A stretch of DNA of 64,000 nt from Onchocerca lupi (lineage: Eukaryota; Nematoda; Chromadorea; Rhabditida; Onchocercidae). Where the stretch lies: NCBI GenBank assembly GCA_028564675.1, contig JAOVVO010000052.1, positions 124,001-188,000 on the forward strand, given 5' to 3'. Below are positions 38,569 through 51,200 of this stretch, one piece after another. Every line of letters starts with the position of its first letter. Position 1 is the first letter of the stretch. The position numbers and the translations under genes are program-made. The notes beneath the pieces are model-generated. The model was not told the origin of the DNA. It did not search any database and worked only from the letters and a program-made list of their open reading frames with translations.

Positions 38569-41500
38569 GACACTGTGGCAGGCTTCGAATGACAGATTTT
38601 GTTGTTGAAAGATTGTCGCTAAAAAATTATCATATCAGTAGCGAATCTGAAACTTTGAATTAAAGAAAAATGCAATATTTCAGACCGAATAATTACCAGA
38701 TTCATTTCAAAAACAGTACTTGAAGGGTGAGCAAAGACTGATAGATTTGTTCAAAAGAAAAAGACCGCCAAATTAAGGCTTAACACAAAAATATATAGGC
38801 TATGTGACGTTTCAGTAACTTTCTCGAAATTAAAACCATCAAATACGGAAGGATTATAATCACATCGTAAGAAAAAAAAAATCGTGTAGAAAAAATTTCT
38901 TAGAGCAGTAATTTGCAGCAAATTGCTTAAAAATGATAATATCAGTCTCTCTCATGGATTAAGATAATTTAAGAAATGGGAAAATGATTCATTTAATATT
39001 TCCTATGGATCTTATTCACTGACAATCTCTTTGAATTTCCTCATTTATAAATCATTCAACCGCAACGTTTCATTTCTTTTATTTTAGCTCTCATTCAATT
39101 CAAACTAGTTTCTGCCAAATAAACAAAAACAGGAAGATATCACTTTTCGAACAGACTGATTGTTAAATCGATTCAGCTTTTCCTTTGCCAGATAGCAATC
39201 AGTTCTGCTCCTTCCATTAATTTTTAGTATTGCTGTTAACGTAACCAAAATTTTAATTCGTGAGGATGTCGTTTGAAAAAATTCGAGAGAGAAATTAGAA
39301 GACATGCCTCTCAAGCGCTATTAATATTTAATTTCACCAGATTGCTAAAGTGATATCATAAATGGGAACTTTGAAGAGATCTAACTTGAAAAAGTTAATT
39401 GAGAATGTAAACGGCCATAAAATTATGGCAATTAAACAAAAGTTTCAAAAATCTTAAGAATGTCCATTAACTTTATCATCGTAGATTTTTTTGAATATGA
39501 AACATCCATTCATTCTTGACTAAAATAAAATGGCAACTTGTTAACCAATTCAAATCATCCAGCACTATTCAAAAACATCCAGATTGTTTGTTTGCAGACA
39601 CCAGTAACTCTAAATAATCGAATCTACTTCACTGAAAGCATTTATGTGAAAAATTGTCATTACGCAGCGAAAGATAATTAATAGCGATAGCTAATTTTGA
39701 GCGCTGATATCAAAATAAGAACGACTGTCGACAGTAACCGCAGCATACATTATCTTCGGGAATTTTCTCTTGGGTGACAAAAATAACACATAATACGAGA
39801 CATTGCCTAACAATATTTCCTAATAACTATCATTTAAAAATCAACATCGACAGTAATGTTGAAACAGAACTGCATTTAAAGTTTAGACCATATAAATAAT
39901 TATCGACAAAATGCCAAAAACTTTTTGCAGTATTGAAAGCCATTGTAATCACTGAGCCTACCTAACTCCAGGTTGAGTAAAATGAATGTTTTCAAGACTG
40001 GACAATGTCCGAATGCAAAATCTTAGTATAAAAGGTTCTCATGATTACCGATGGATAGATACAGTTAATGATGCAAAAGAAACTTTAATTAACCCACTAC
40101 GGCAATTCTGATCACTCATTGTTAATGAAAATTTGAATAGAGTCAGTCCGTAATCTGATAATGAAGTCGTGTCTATTGCCCAATGACGCAAAGTAGATTA
40201 GTTTCATTAAAGTGAAAAGTTATTTGTGTATTTGTTGGGGAACATGCACAAAAACAAATCAATGGGGACGTGAAAATACTCGCCAACTGATACGACTATT
40301 TTTGATGATAAACGTTATGATGAACAGAGGGCAGCAAAGAAGGGAAAATTGCAGCGTTTCAGACCTCTGCGAATTATTACAAATATTGAAATAACCGGAA
40401 ACAGGAAAGGCTGGAAGCAGGAGGAAATGACAGCCCTTATCGTCTCACCTGCCAGATGTATTTGTTGACCTCTGTATGCCATAAAAGTACTGGAGGAAAG
40501 GACGATAAAGTGAGTAAAATTAATCGCAAAATTTATAATCCATTTTGGAATGCTAATATTTCTTCTTCAACAGAGGATGATTATTGTCTTCATTCTCTCT
40601 GGTCAGTAATGTCCACAAAAGTCGGTAGATCTTTCAGTAAAGAGCAGCCTAGAGATCATTTCCAGCCGTATCCGGGAATCACGTCTTAATCTGTTCTCAT
40701 CTTCAACAGCTAATTATTCTGCAATTCTTGTCACAGCAAGAATACTGCAGGATAAACAAACACAATATGACAGAAATAAGTGAGAACCAAAAGTTCCAGT
40801 CGTCGATGATCAGTAGTTACTGGTCTTGGGACATTTGAGGAATAAATTCAAGTAGGAGTAGTTTTGATACTTATAGCTATCAGATAGACAAACAGAGAGA
40901 CGTTTGAAAAGATGAAACTTTCATGGGTCAATTATATAAGGTCAGCAAGGAAAGGGAAGATGTAGATGAGATGAAGAACTGGATGGGATAATCTGTGGAA
41001 CTCTCTTGACTAAAAATCATCATCAATTAGCAAATGCAATAATGCATTATAAGAAAGCAAATACGATTATTACTGATGATAGTGATAAAATTAATGATAG
41101 TGATTCTAAGCAGATAACAATGCATCTGCATTCAATCTAAACTACTCCTCACTTATTTTTTTTGCACTTAGTATTGTCTTGGAAGTTCTCATAGATATTG
41201 TTTGATGAAGTACGTTACAAAAAACTTTCCCACTCAGTTATGCCTATCCATTATAAATATTCATCATGAAGATAGTAATAATAAATATATAGTAAAATTA
41301 ATATTGTTCACACAACTGATTTTTATTTTTCCTTTAGGAAATCTTTTTTATTAGAATAATTTTGTTTTTAATCAATTTTTGAATTTCCTGAGAAACGATA
41401 GAATGCCAGAAAAGAAAACAGTAATTTGCATTCATTAAACAGAGTCCTTATCTTCTGAAAGCAAAGCAAAACTCTATCAGCTGTATACATTTGTGTCGAA

Positions 41501-42284
41501 ATATCTATATAACTAACAGTCATAATTTCGAAGAATGACTCCATCGCCATTCCCATTTCTGGTCCATTGTCAAATTAAAACCCACGTTCTCTCCTGTCCA
41601 ATTTCATTTACGAGATATTTGCGAAATAACCATCAGTAATTCGTAATAAAATGATACCATCATCCAGTACTATAGAGACTAATCTTTTCTAAGAGGATTT
41701 CGCAGGAATATATCATCTTCTATATGTATTGCGATGTCATAATAATGTTGTTATAATATTGAAGTCTACTAATCATTCGCTGTTCTCATGGGAAGCTAAT
41801 GCGTGATACCGAAATGTGTCGAATTTAAGATCACATAAAAAGCATTCCAATTTATTTTAATGATATGGACTTTCAAAGAATATTGAAGCCGACTCACAAA
41901 CTATATGATTAAGTGCATTGGATGAAAATTCTATTATTATGAGAAATTGAGAAATAAGACACATTAGACAAGTTTTGAAGCTTTCGAAGAAAGAATTATT
42001 GACGTTACGAAGAATACAAACAGATAACAATAAAACGGATTATGATTATTTTATATTGCAAAATGAAGAATTCAACAATATATAAAAAACAGATGCTTAT
42101 TTGAAAAAACATGCTATTATATGAAATTTTCTTGAAATCCAAAAATTTATTTTTTGCACTGTGCTAGATCTTTGAATTAACGGTGAAAACCATGGGAAGA
42201 TTTCCAAAATAAATAATTTTTACTTGAAAAATTATCGCAAATGAAAGATAACTAAAAAACCAATGTATCGTATTCATTCCAGTT

Positions 42285-45200
42285 TTAATCAGATGGATAA
42301 AAAGACATGGTAGTTGTACTTCCGGCTCGTTCATCAAGTATCAAGGTAATAGCTGCTAAAAAAGCGGGAGTTGAATTTCTCCCTTCTAGATATTCACGAA
42401 TTTGTGCAGTCCACTGCATTGCATAATCCGTTTCTAGCAAACTGATTGTTTTCCCATAATCATGCACCTAAAAAGTAGAAGTGTAATTAAGATGAGAATC
42501 GATCTTGATTTTTACTACTTATATTTATTTGTGTAAATAGAAATTTAAAGTCTTCAATACAAAAATTAAATGGATCCGGTTTTTAGCATGAAAAACAGAT
42601 CCAAAACAGTGACTATAAATTTCTTGTCATTTGCATTTTAAGGTACTGATAAAAAGTATTATGAAACGGACCTTAAAAATAAAATAATTTCCGGGATCAA
42701 AAATGCTTTCAACTTGTACTAAATCATCCTCTTTCATTTTTATTTGTAACCCAGAGAGAGCAGTTACAAAAGCACGATATTTCTTAACCAAATTGCTCTG
42801 TATTTTTAGAGCCCTTTCATTCTCTTTTTCTATTTTATGTAACTGGAATTGCAAATCTGAAACTGCTTCAATGATTATATTCACGTATACAAGGGAAAAT
42901 ATTAGCTTCGATATAAACATTTTTGTTAAGTCAATATACTCTCACGATTTTTTATTCTAGTTTACAAAAATGAGATCTTTATAAAACAATTTAAAATTAT
43001 CAAGAGAAATGATAAACGGCAATCCCCTAAATTTTCTTATAAATTTAATTTTTCTGATTATATTAACTAGGTAAAAAAAAAAACTGTAATATGCAACTAC
43101 GCAGAGAGTTTGCACAATTGCAACGACAGTTTCTTTTTTTTTATTCATTTATGAGAATGTAAAGTGCTCTTTAGCTACTAAGCATAAAAATAATCGTTTA
43201 TTCACCTGCTATCTGTTTCACCATCTCATCACGCTGCTTTTTTCGCAATGTAGGAATCAAATCATCGTTATCTTCATTCATAAATGACAAAGACTCGTTC
43301 TAAAAAAAATTGCAAGAAACGAAATAAAGTTAAACTTATGCAATATACTTATAAGAAGTAAAGTAATTTTTGTTGAACTGGTATTTGAGATGATACCAAT
43401 TTCCGTTTTCTATTAGCTTGAAATTCTTTGTATTCTTGATATGCTGTATCCAAAGGATTCATCTTCATGTGCAAAATTTTGACAGATGGATCCGATAATT
43501 CATCCTGAAATAGATTAAACAAGCTTAGTTTAAACCCTCATTAAACCAGCCAAAATTAGTAATAAAAACAAAACAAAAACAATTCAAAAAACATAACAGT
43601 AATTAAAATCATAATAAATCACTAGAAAACAACCTAGAAAAATTTTGTTTTGAACTAGTTTGCTTCGACGTTAGAAGACCACACGAAATGGAAATTCCTA
43701 TCCAAAAATAAAGAAATAAAAAACTGAAAATATAGCAAAAATAAAGCACACATTGAAGAAATGCTTCAAAAACTCCTAGTATGATACCACCCGTTCCTAA
43801 GCGCCTAATGGACCGTAAATAATGACTTTAAATCGAAAAAATATACATATTGAGCAAGTTTCTTCTTTAGTTCGCTGATTTCATTTTCATATCTTTTCAA
43901 AACTTCCGTACCATTTTGAATTAGGCCTGAATCCTCGCAATTTCCAGCATTTAACTTCTTTTTCACATTTTCCAAGTCCACTGACCTGCACTAAGAATTG
44001 TGAGATTCAGATGTCTCATTGAGTTTTTAAAAAAAGATTTTCTAGGTTAATAACTAAATCAATTAATAATTAATGGTAAAATATCAGTTCCCTCACAAAA
44101 TTTGATTAATTTGCAACTGCTCTTGCAATTTTTGCGATTTCCAATCTAATTCCATTTGTATCTCATCCAATCTGAAAAGTATGTTTTTGTTATTATGTAT
44201 AAATCTGTATGTTTTCGTTTCTCCGAGCAATAGAAGATTGAAAACTAATAACTCTTTCTTTTATCTGAATACATTAAAAAAGCAACTAACTTCGCCTGAT
44301 ACTTCAATGTTGAATCAATAATTCTACGTTTCTCCTCCATCGTACCAACGTCTGCATCCATTTTTGATGCAGTCATTTCTTTTATACGTTCATTCTCTTT
44401 CTAAAGTGAAGAAAAAAGATAAATTCTATTCAGCAGTATTGTAATTTATTACTTCGTTTTTTCCACCTTGAATATAGAAACAACTGAAAATCACTATCAT
44501 GAACTATCCTATTGAAGATGTCGATCTAAATGATGCAATAATTTATTCTTTTATAATCTTATCAGGTTTTTCATCATAATGAAATTAATCCTCAACAGTT
44601 GTATTTGCTACTAAAAGTTCCTTTTCAAACTGGGCTTAAAAAATCATAATAAACCTTTGCTTTATACGAAATTCCAGAGCACAATTATACATTCCAAAAA
44701 AAAAACTACCTGTTGGAAAGAACTGTTATATTGCTTATATCAATATAACCTATTCATCTCTTTAATATATGTGTGGTCAACAGCTGCTTCTTTAAAAATA
44801 GTTTTTCATAATATGAATGAGCACTTACAACCAAACATTCATTCATTTCGGTTAGAATTACCAATCGATTTTCCAAACTTGTTTTTTGTGCTTCTTGCAG
44901 TTCGAAGTTTTCCAGTTTGTTTCTGTCGGTGGTAGAAACTATTTTTTCAACTCAAATTATTTGTTCCTCATCAGTAATAAATTGCTGATCACCAACTATC
45001 TCGAGATTTTCCAAAAAGAAACCAACAATTTCCTTTCGTTTATAAACAATATTAAGAAAGATGTTTGAATGTGATAATGAAAGAATTGCAATAATTTGAA
45101 GATAGCATCATACCTGGTTAACTTTAACTGTGTAGTTAGGAAAAACCTTTCATTCTCCAGTTTCGCGATTTCTTCGGCCATTTTTTCACATTTTTCAGCA

Positions 45201-46767
45201 TCGTTACTTTCATTATCAGCATGACATTTCGAAATTACGCTTGGTCCAGCAATTGCTACAAATCCATAAAATAGATATTTTAACTAGATTTCTGAATCCA
45301 ATAATTGAAAAACTTGTTAAAAAAAAAAAATATCCAACGAAGAAGATATAAATCAACACGGATTTTGCTCAAGAAAACGAAATAGTATGAAAAATCATTC
45401 TGCAATGTTCACTAACTACCCAAACCTATATGAAATTCTGAAATGCTCGGCTTTCGCTCATGAACAATCCTGTTACCTGCATTAATTGACTTTTGTATAG
45501 AACGCAGCATCCAGTCATCTGTTTGCGCTTCTACATTCACTGTCTCTGATTTCGGTTCGTCAAGAAATGAAAATGGAGGTTCATATATCTTTGGGGGATC
45601 TAAAATATTGAACAAAATACTGTTGGAAAGATATTTCTAGAAAATTCTTCTGGTAATCTTTGAACGATTATGTTTGAATATTCTAAGATTTTGTGAGATA
45701 TGTACGAAATACCGAACTTTTTTCAGCATGAAATTAAAACTTTTGCATGCAAAGCAAAACATACCTGCACTTCTTTGTAAAAGCGACATTATAGCTTCGA
45801 ATTTGCTTTGTTTATCCTTTAAAAGAAAAATTTCAGTGTTAGAAATATTATTAAAGAATCAATTCTCCATCAATCAATAGAACTTTTCTCACCAAAATTC
45901 GACCCTGCCATAATATAAAACTTTCCTGATAGATAACTGATCCTCGTTTTTCCATTTAAGCTTCAAATATAGAAGTTAAGAATGCAAAAATATGTACAGC
46001 ACATATGTAAATATACAAAATATACTTTAAAATTTAATTACAGAACCTCACGTTCCTTCTTCGACAACTGATGCTGGAGATCATCAACCTGCTGTTCGAA
46101 GGTCTTTCGCAAGCTTTCCATTTCATATTGCTTATCACACAGCTCTTTGCTCATTTTTGCGACAGTTCTTTTTAGGTCCTCATTTTGCAATCGGTATTTT
46201 TTAACTTCTTCTTCTGCGACACGAACTCTCACCGAGAGATGTCGAACTGAAGTACAGATACTATTATCACAATGGGAGATAAGGTACAAGCATAATATCA
46301 ATAATCAACTCAAATTCATTTCATCACGCTACTTTTATTAAAAGCACAGTTAAAAGAATTCTCAAACTGCTTTATGTCAACGTAAATAACATTTGGAAGA
46401 GTCACTTTCAATTTTCGATTCAAATCTTGGGAATTCAGTAAAATCAACTAATTATCTCTTGTTTCTGCAATACCTGATTCAGAGTTCCCTCGTCTATAAC
46501 GTCGACTGAACAAATCTTCGGGGTTAGTAGTGATATATCCTGTTGGGCTATGATCACAGGCTGCAAGTAATTCGAACATTAATTTTGGAAAATAATGTTT
46601 ATCTTAACAATTTTTAAGTCTGCAACTTCCAAATCTATAACAGTTCATGATAATCGGAATGAATAAAATTTTACAAAAATCAATTTAAAAGTGAAACAAA
46701 TAATTTGCAATAACTCCAACAAAGATATGAAATAAACGATAACTATAATACCTTCATTGAACATCAT
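42285..46767 (-). CDS. mdf-1: Spindle assembly checkpoint protein Mad1 (MDF-1-like)
   Basis: Mad1 docks at unattached kinetochores and presents closed Mad2 as template for the mitotic checkpoint complex. Exons: 46767-46752, 46560-46474, 46246-46047, 45816-45765, 45599-45420, 45255-45114, 44922-44829, 44400-44291, 44171-44097, 43985-43847, 43504-43379, 43299-43206, 42856-42672, 42467-42285; total 1683 nt = 560 aa. The start is the first in-frame ATG (MMFNE) after a likely trans-splice acceptor (TTATAG|GAG) that follows an in-frame stop. Long heptad-rich coiled coils dominate. The Mad2-interaction motif KILHMKMNP (residues 374-382) matches human KVLHMSLNP. The C-terminal RWD region (AFVTALSGLQIK...FDPGNYFIFK, then ISLLETDYA...PAFLAAITLIL) matches human YTLTGYQID...LIFKA, LLETEF...PAFLSSLTLEL. 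The RLK box reads R-A-L-K. Shorter than human (718 aa) or C. elegans MDF-1. Confidence 0.95.
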
Positions 46768-47864
46768 CAAAGACTGAGATCTCCCTTTCTTGAGAGAATC
46801 CTCAGAAACAAGTGACTGACCTCGGCAGGTTGCTCCTGAAATACCGAAACTTCTGTAAAGCTCCTATAATCAGTAAAACACCAGAGCAGAATCAGACCCC
46901 AGAAAAATGCACTGTTCGTGCTAACAGCCATGCAATCATCACCTATTGCAGTAATCCATTCGAATGACTTATCAAAAAACAGTGAGTTCAACAGATTGCT
47001 CGCAATGAAAATCCACTTCTCACGCTTCTGGGCTCATCTTCACTCTCCTTCCCTAGGTGCTGCTCTATATGGGATCATCTCTCATATATTGATCGAGCAA
47101 CAACCAGAATCATTGATCGGCTTATTTCGAAGAGCGATGACAATGATAGAACGTTTGGATTAGCCAATAATTCTTCTGACGTGAGTGGACGTGAACTCTC
47201 TCAGTACAAATACCACTTTTTATGATCTTTGCTTAGATCGATAATGGCAGTGACGCTGATTTCACATGAAAAGATGTTTATTTTTTTGATCTGTATACAA
47301 TGACAATAAATAATCAAAGCCAATTATTTCAGGGTATCATTTCCCGCAATCAGTAAGTATAGTTTGCAAATTTCATCAAAAAACAATACATTAGTAGGAT
47401 GCAACTAAAATATGTTCTCTTCCAAATCCGACAGATGCATTTCTAATTGTTTAAAGTGGAGCAGAACTCAAAAAGGCAGATGAAGTTTGCTGTTCTCATA
47501 TATATATATACATGACTCGAGCGATGCATTAGAGCAAATGAATGATATATGTGCAGGAAAAAAGAACTACATAAAGGAGAAAACATTCCTGCCGATGGAA
47601 TTCGAACGATTCGCCTGCGAGGTATGAAGATGAGAAGTAATTTTGAAATTTAAACATGAACGAAAAATTCTGCGTACTAATTTGCTCAACTCTTTTCGCA
47701 TTATACAGATTAATTTTCCTTTTTTCCCAACAGAGAATGAGTAACAAAAGGTAATCAATTAGAAGAAAGTTTAAAATGAGATTTTGCTAGAAAGAGACGA
47801 ATAAATCTGTGCAAATATAGGCAGGTCAGCATACTGTTAGAACACTCATTTTAACTCAGTCTTT

Positions 47865-47918
47865 GAGATCATATATCTTAGCATGAATTAAACTACTCAT
47901 GCCAAGATGTATGGTCTC
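47865..47918. repeat. 22-bp-stem imperfect inverted repeat
   Basis: Arm 47865-47886 (GAGATCATATATCTTAGCAT + GA) pairs with 47897-47918 at about 18 of 22 positions around a 10-base loop. It lies upstream of Mad1. It may be a miniature element or RNA fold. Confidence 0.65.
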
Positions 47919-48011
47919 AATTTATCTTGAGAGAAGAAACTGTTTTAATTAGGATTTTTCATCACACTCTTCCAGAAACATTTTATGGAACATTAATTAA
48001 TAGAGGCCGGA

Positions 48012-48048
48012 AGATTTTATTTTTGAATTTTATTCAAAAATAAAATCT
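48012..48048. repeat. Perfect 16-bp-stem hairpin
   Basis: AGATTTTATTTTTGAA (48012-48027) and its exact reverse complement (48033-48048) flank a 5-base loop. It is about 210 bases past the stop codon of the patched-related gene, so on the minus strand it may sit in that gene's 3' UTR or just beyond its cleavage site. The low complexity of the arms limits its significance. Confidence 0.75.
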
Positions 48049-48259
48049 TTAGAAATTTAGATGAAAATAAAGTGAAGTCACTTACGGGATTGCAAAATTA
48101 GTTTCCGTTTGCTATCATTTTTCAGTGATTAGCAGAATAATAAAAAATATTATACATATTCCAACAAACGTTGCATCGAACCTGTCATATCATATACACC
48201 GGAAATTCAGATAATTTTTGGTAAAGCACAATACATTCATTACACGTAATTAATTGAAA

Positions 48260-51200
48260 TTAAAATGGATTCGAAATAGCTTCAGTTAGCCTTCGAGATG
48301 GTATTGCTAGCGGGCTATTGCAATCCAGACCAGATTTTATGTGTCGAGGACAACTTTGTCGAGCAAGATTATTTCGGGATAAATAAATACCATACGGATC
48401 GTACGGTTGCACAACATTCCCCATCATTTTTCTGATACTTTCAGTTTGTCTAGTTATTGATGCTTTTTGTGAGCCTTGTTCGATTGATTCATTTATCTTA
48501 AATAAGAAGGAATCAAAGATGATTATCGATGATTCCTACCGTGATGCACTCTTTATTGCTTAACATTTCATGGATGTTCAAATATCATTCATCAGGTTAT
48601 CACTGTCTGGATCTTGATAATATTTGAAGTACTCTAACTTTAACTGATTTAAAGAATTATTTTCTATTAAAATGCAAAAACAGAATTATCAGAAAAAATT
48701 GCTGTATCATTTTCCAAAGGAATTAAGTATTAAATCTAAAAGTTATGAAAACATCTGAAAATATAGGTTAGAATCTGTTTGATCCCGCATACAATGGCGA
48801 AATCCTGTACCTTTCCTTCGATAGAAGGAAGAATGCAAGAACCACCAACAAACCAAGAAAGCATCACTGGTAGAAATACGAGGCCGTGGAGAAGACCAAG
48901 CACAATTGACAGGAACACTGTCTGAAAGTGTCCAGAGATTAAAATTATAGATAAGATTATACGGTCTTCTCTGATTAATTATTACAGTATAGAGTTTCTA
49001 ACGAATAATAAAAAAATTAATATGGTACTTTGAAGAAAGTAACAATCATGTAAGCCGGTATATCAGCCAGAACAACAACAGCTAAAATTGTTGACATCGC
49101 TCCTTGTGTGACAGGCCAACCAAGCGCTCCAAGCGCTGTTTTAACTCGCTGTTCGGGAGTAGATTCAGCGGAGATAACATATCCATAGGTGATATGCGCT
49201 GAATAATCAACCGAAAAGCCTATCGACATTATTATCGTAATCATTGATATCGCATCCTGATAACAACTTTGTTTTTAAGAAACGTCTTTATAAACTCTTT
49301 TTCCTCCTTATCTGCTCTCTCTACTTTCACTGCTCATATTTCTCCTGTTTATTTTTTCAAAATCTAAAAGCCTTATGCATTGTTACAAATTTCGGACTGA
49401 AGAAAATCTTACCAGATTGACATCCCATAATGTCATGAAACCAATGACGCCAAGATCGATGGATGCAATGGCGAATGCTACCCAAATGGAGCAAAGTGGC
49501 TGTGGTATTAATAGCATTGCAATTATAATCATTACCAGTAGTGCTATCACTGTAATTTCAATCAAATCATGCAAAAATTAAATTAGAACCAAACAACAAC
49601 CAAAAGTTCAAATGTCAAGACAAGAAACTAACGAATATTTTGCACGGTGTTGGAAATCACAATGGCATACTGATCAGTGAATAGCCAAAGCGGTGAAAAT
49701 GTGGTGACATTGTAGGATGAATAACGTTCAGCCACCTCTCGGAATATTTTCGTTGCTTCTTCTTGATTATATGTTTTCGAGATGTGTTTCATGCCCACCA
49801 AAAATCTATAATATTGCATTAGTGAAGAAGACATTCTTTTCAATAAAGATTGCGAAGAACTCGAAATATACAAATTGAGACTTTTTTATAAAAATTGGAA
49901 CCTGACAGCATTTGAGATCCCTAAAATTGAGTAGAAAATAGCTGTTTACAGCGGTAATTCCATCGCAATTTCGGAAATTTTAATTTAAATACACTGTGAT
50001 TTTTAGTTGGTTTACTCAAAATAAAGCACTGTAAGAATTGACAAAATCTTTACATACCTAAAACTTCGAATACTATAGAGGCCCTGTTGATTGGTTTCCC
50101 AGATAACATCTTCACTCCAAATATCATGAGATTTTGCCGAAAAAAAATGTTCTGCCATGCCGTATATTTCCGAATCAACGATATCCATTTCAAGTTCTCT
50201 CTTATAATAAATTTCCATTTCCTTTAGCCAAAACTGTATGCTATCGTCACCTCAATTTGAAAATTTTAAGCAAGAACTAATGACAGATTCCAAAGCATTC
50301 TATCGAGAAGCTATATTTTAAAGTCGACTCAAAGCCTCGAAAGTTCAGGATCGAAATGAAAAAGAAAAAAACCAAGACTTCTATTGTGCTGATCAAACTC
50401 GAACCTCGTGTTTACAGACAAACTTACCAATGGAATATTTCGTGTTAGCAAATGCATGTACCATGGATTGCACTCGCCGCCTTTCATTTCTGTTTCGCAG
50501 GTCAGGTGCATTGTTTACGACAATCTAAAAATTTGATTCGAAAATTCGTAATGTCTAGACGCATCTGTTTTCCTACAGACATATTGTAAGATACTGTATG
50601 TGAAGAGATGCATCCGATAAGACTTTTTTCCTTAGACAAAATGAGATTTGTAGTGGCAGACATTCAATTCTTAAAAACTCCGTGATATCATTAAAGATGA
50701 GGTGCATCAAGCCTGAGCTGATTTATGGCCAGGTACATACATTCACGGTCATTTTAAAATCAAAAGTGTCAAACATCTTCACCTCAATTATGAGTGAAAA
50801 AGTACCTGAAGAGGAGCACCGTAATTCCAGAAATACTTTTCGAGGTATCGATAATGTGGTATAGCATACGAATCTTGTACTAGCAAATTAATTGGTTCAA
50901 GGCCTTCGCGTAAATGAAGACAACCGTATATAGATATACCAATGTAAATGAAAAACCACATGACGACAAGTATCTTCACTACTGGATTCATCAACACTGG
51001 AGCAAACCTAGAACAGGCGATAAAACAAAGTAGAATTAAAATTCAATCTTGGGAAATTGAGACTAAATTCAATTAAAACTTGAAATGCAAATTACTGTTT
51101 ATTAACCATTCTTTAAAGAATGTCTTTGCACTTGTATCTTTCACGTTGCGCTCCAAATTTTTCGGATCTGAATCTGCTCTGGAACCCATCCAAAATAGTT

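Larger units (their letters stand above)
34094..42284. other. 8.2-kb intergenic region between Mad1 3' end and junctophilin 5' end
   Basis: This is the largest gene-free stretch. No exon that joins either neighbour was found, though distal 5' exons or enhancers of junctophilin could lie here. It holds an AT dinucleotide run (34277-34301), a GA/GAT microsatellite cluster (38059-38138) and a decayed retroelement-like frame (38257-38568). Scattered plus-strand frames of 60-90 codons (35.5, 36.0, 40.2, 40.5 kb) have no recognisable motifs or splice context. The Mad1 3' UTR must lie just left of 42285. Confidence 0.6.
46768..48259. other. Intergenic region between patched-related gene and Mad1
   Basis: No coding exon was supported. 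The Mad1 5' UTR probably starts at the TTATAG|GAG acceptor near 46865. Two inverted repeats lie in the middle (47865-47918 and 48012-48048), and a short TA run is near 47500. The 3' UTR of the patched-related gene is at the right-hand end. Confidence 0.6.

Noticed and set aside
40212..40689. Two neighbouring plus-strand frames considered as a small gene
   Set aside because: No similarity, no compatible splice join and no coding bias that I can see.
42285..46767. Initial reading of the coiled-coil gene as a generic golgin or bicaudal-type protein
   Set aside because: The KILHMKMNP Mad2-binding motif and the C-terminal RWD match identify it as Mad1.
47575..47640. GGAATTCGAACGATTCGCC stretch considered as a tRNA T-arm
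   Set aside because: No acceptor, D or anticodon arms can be folded around it on either strand.
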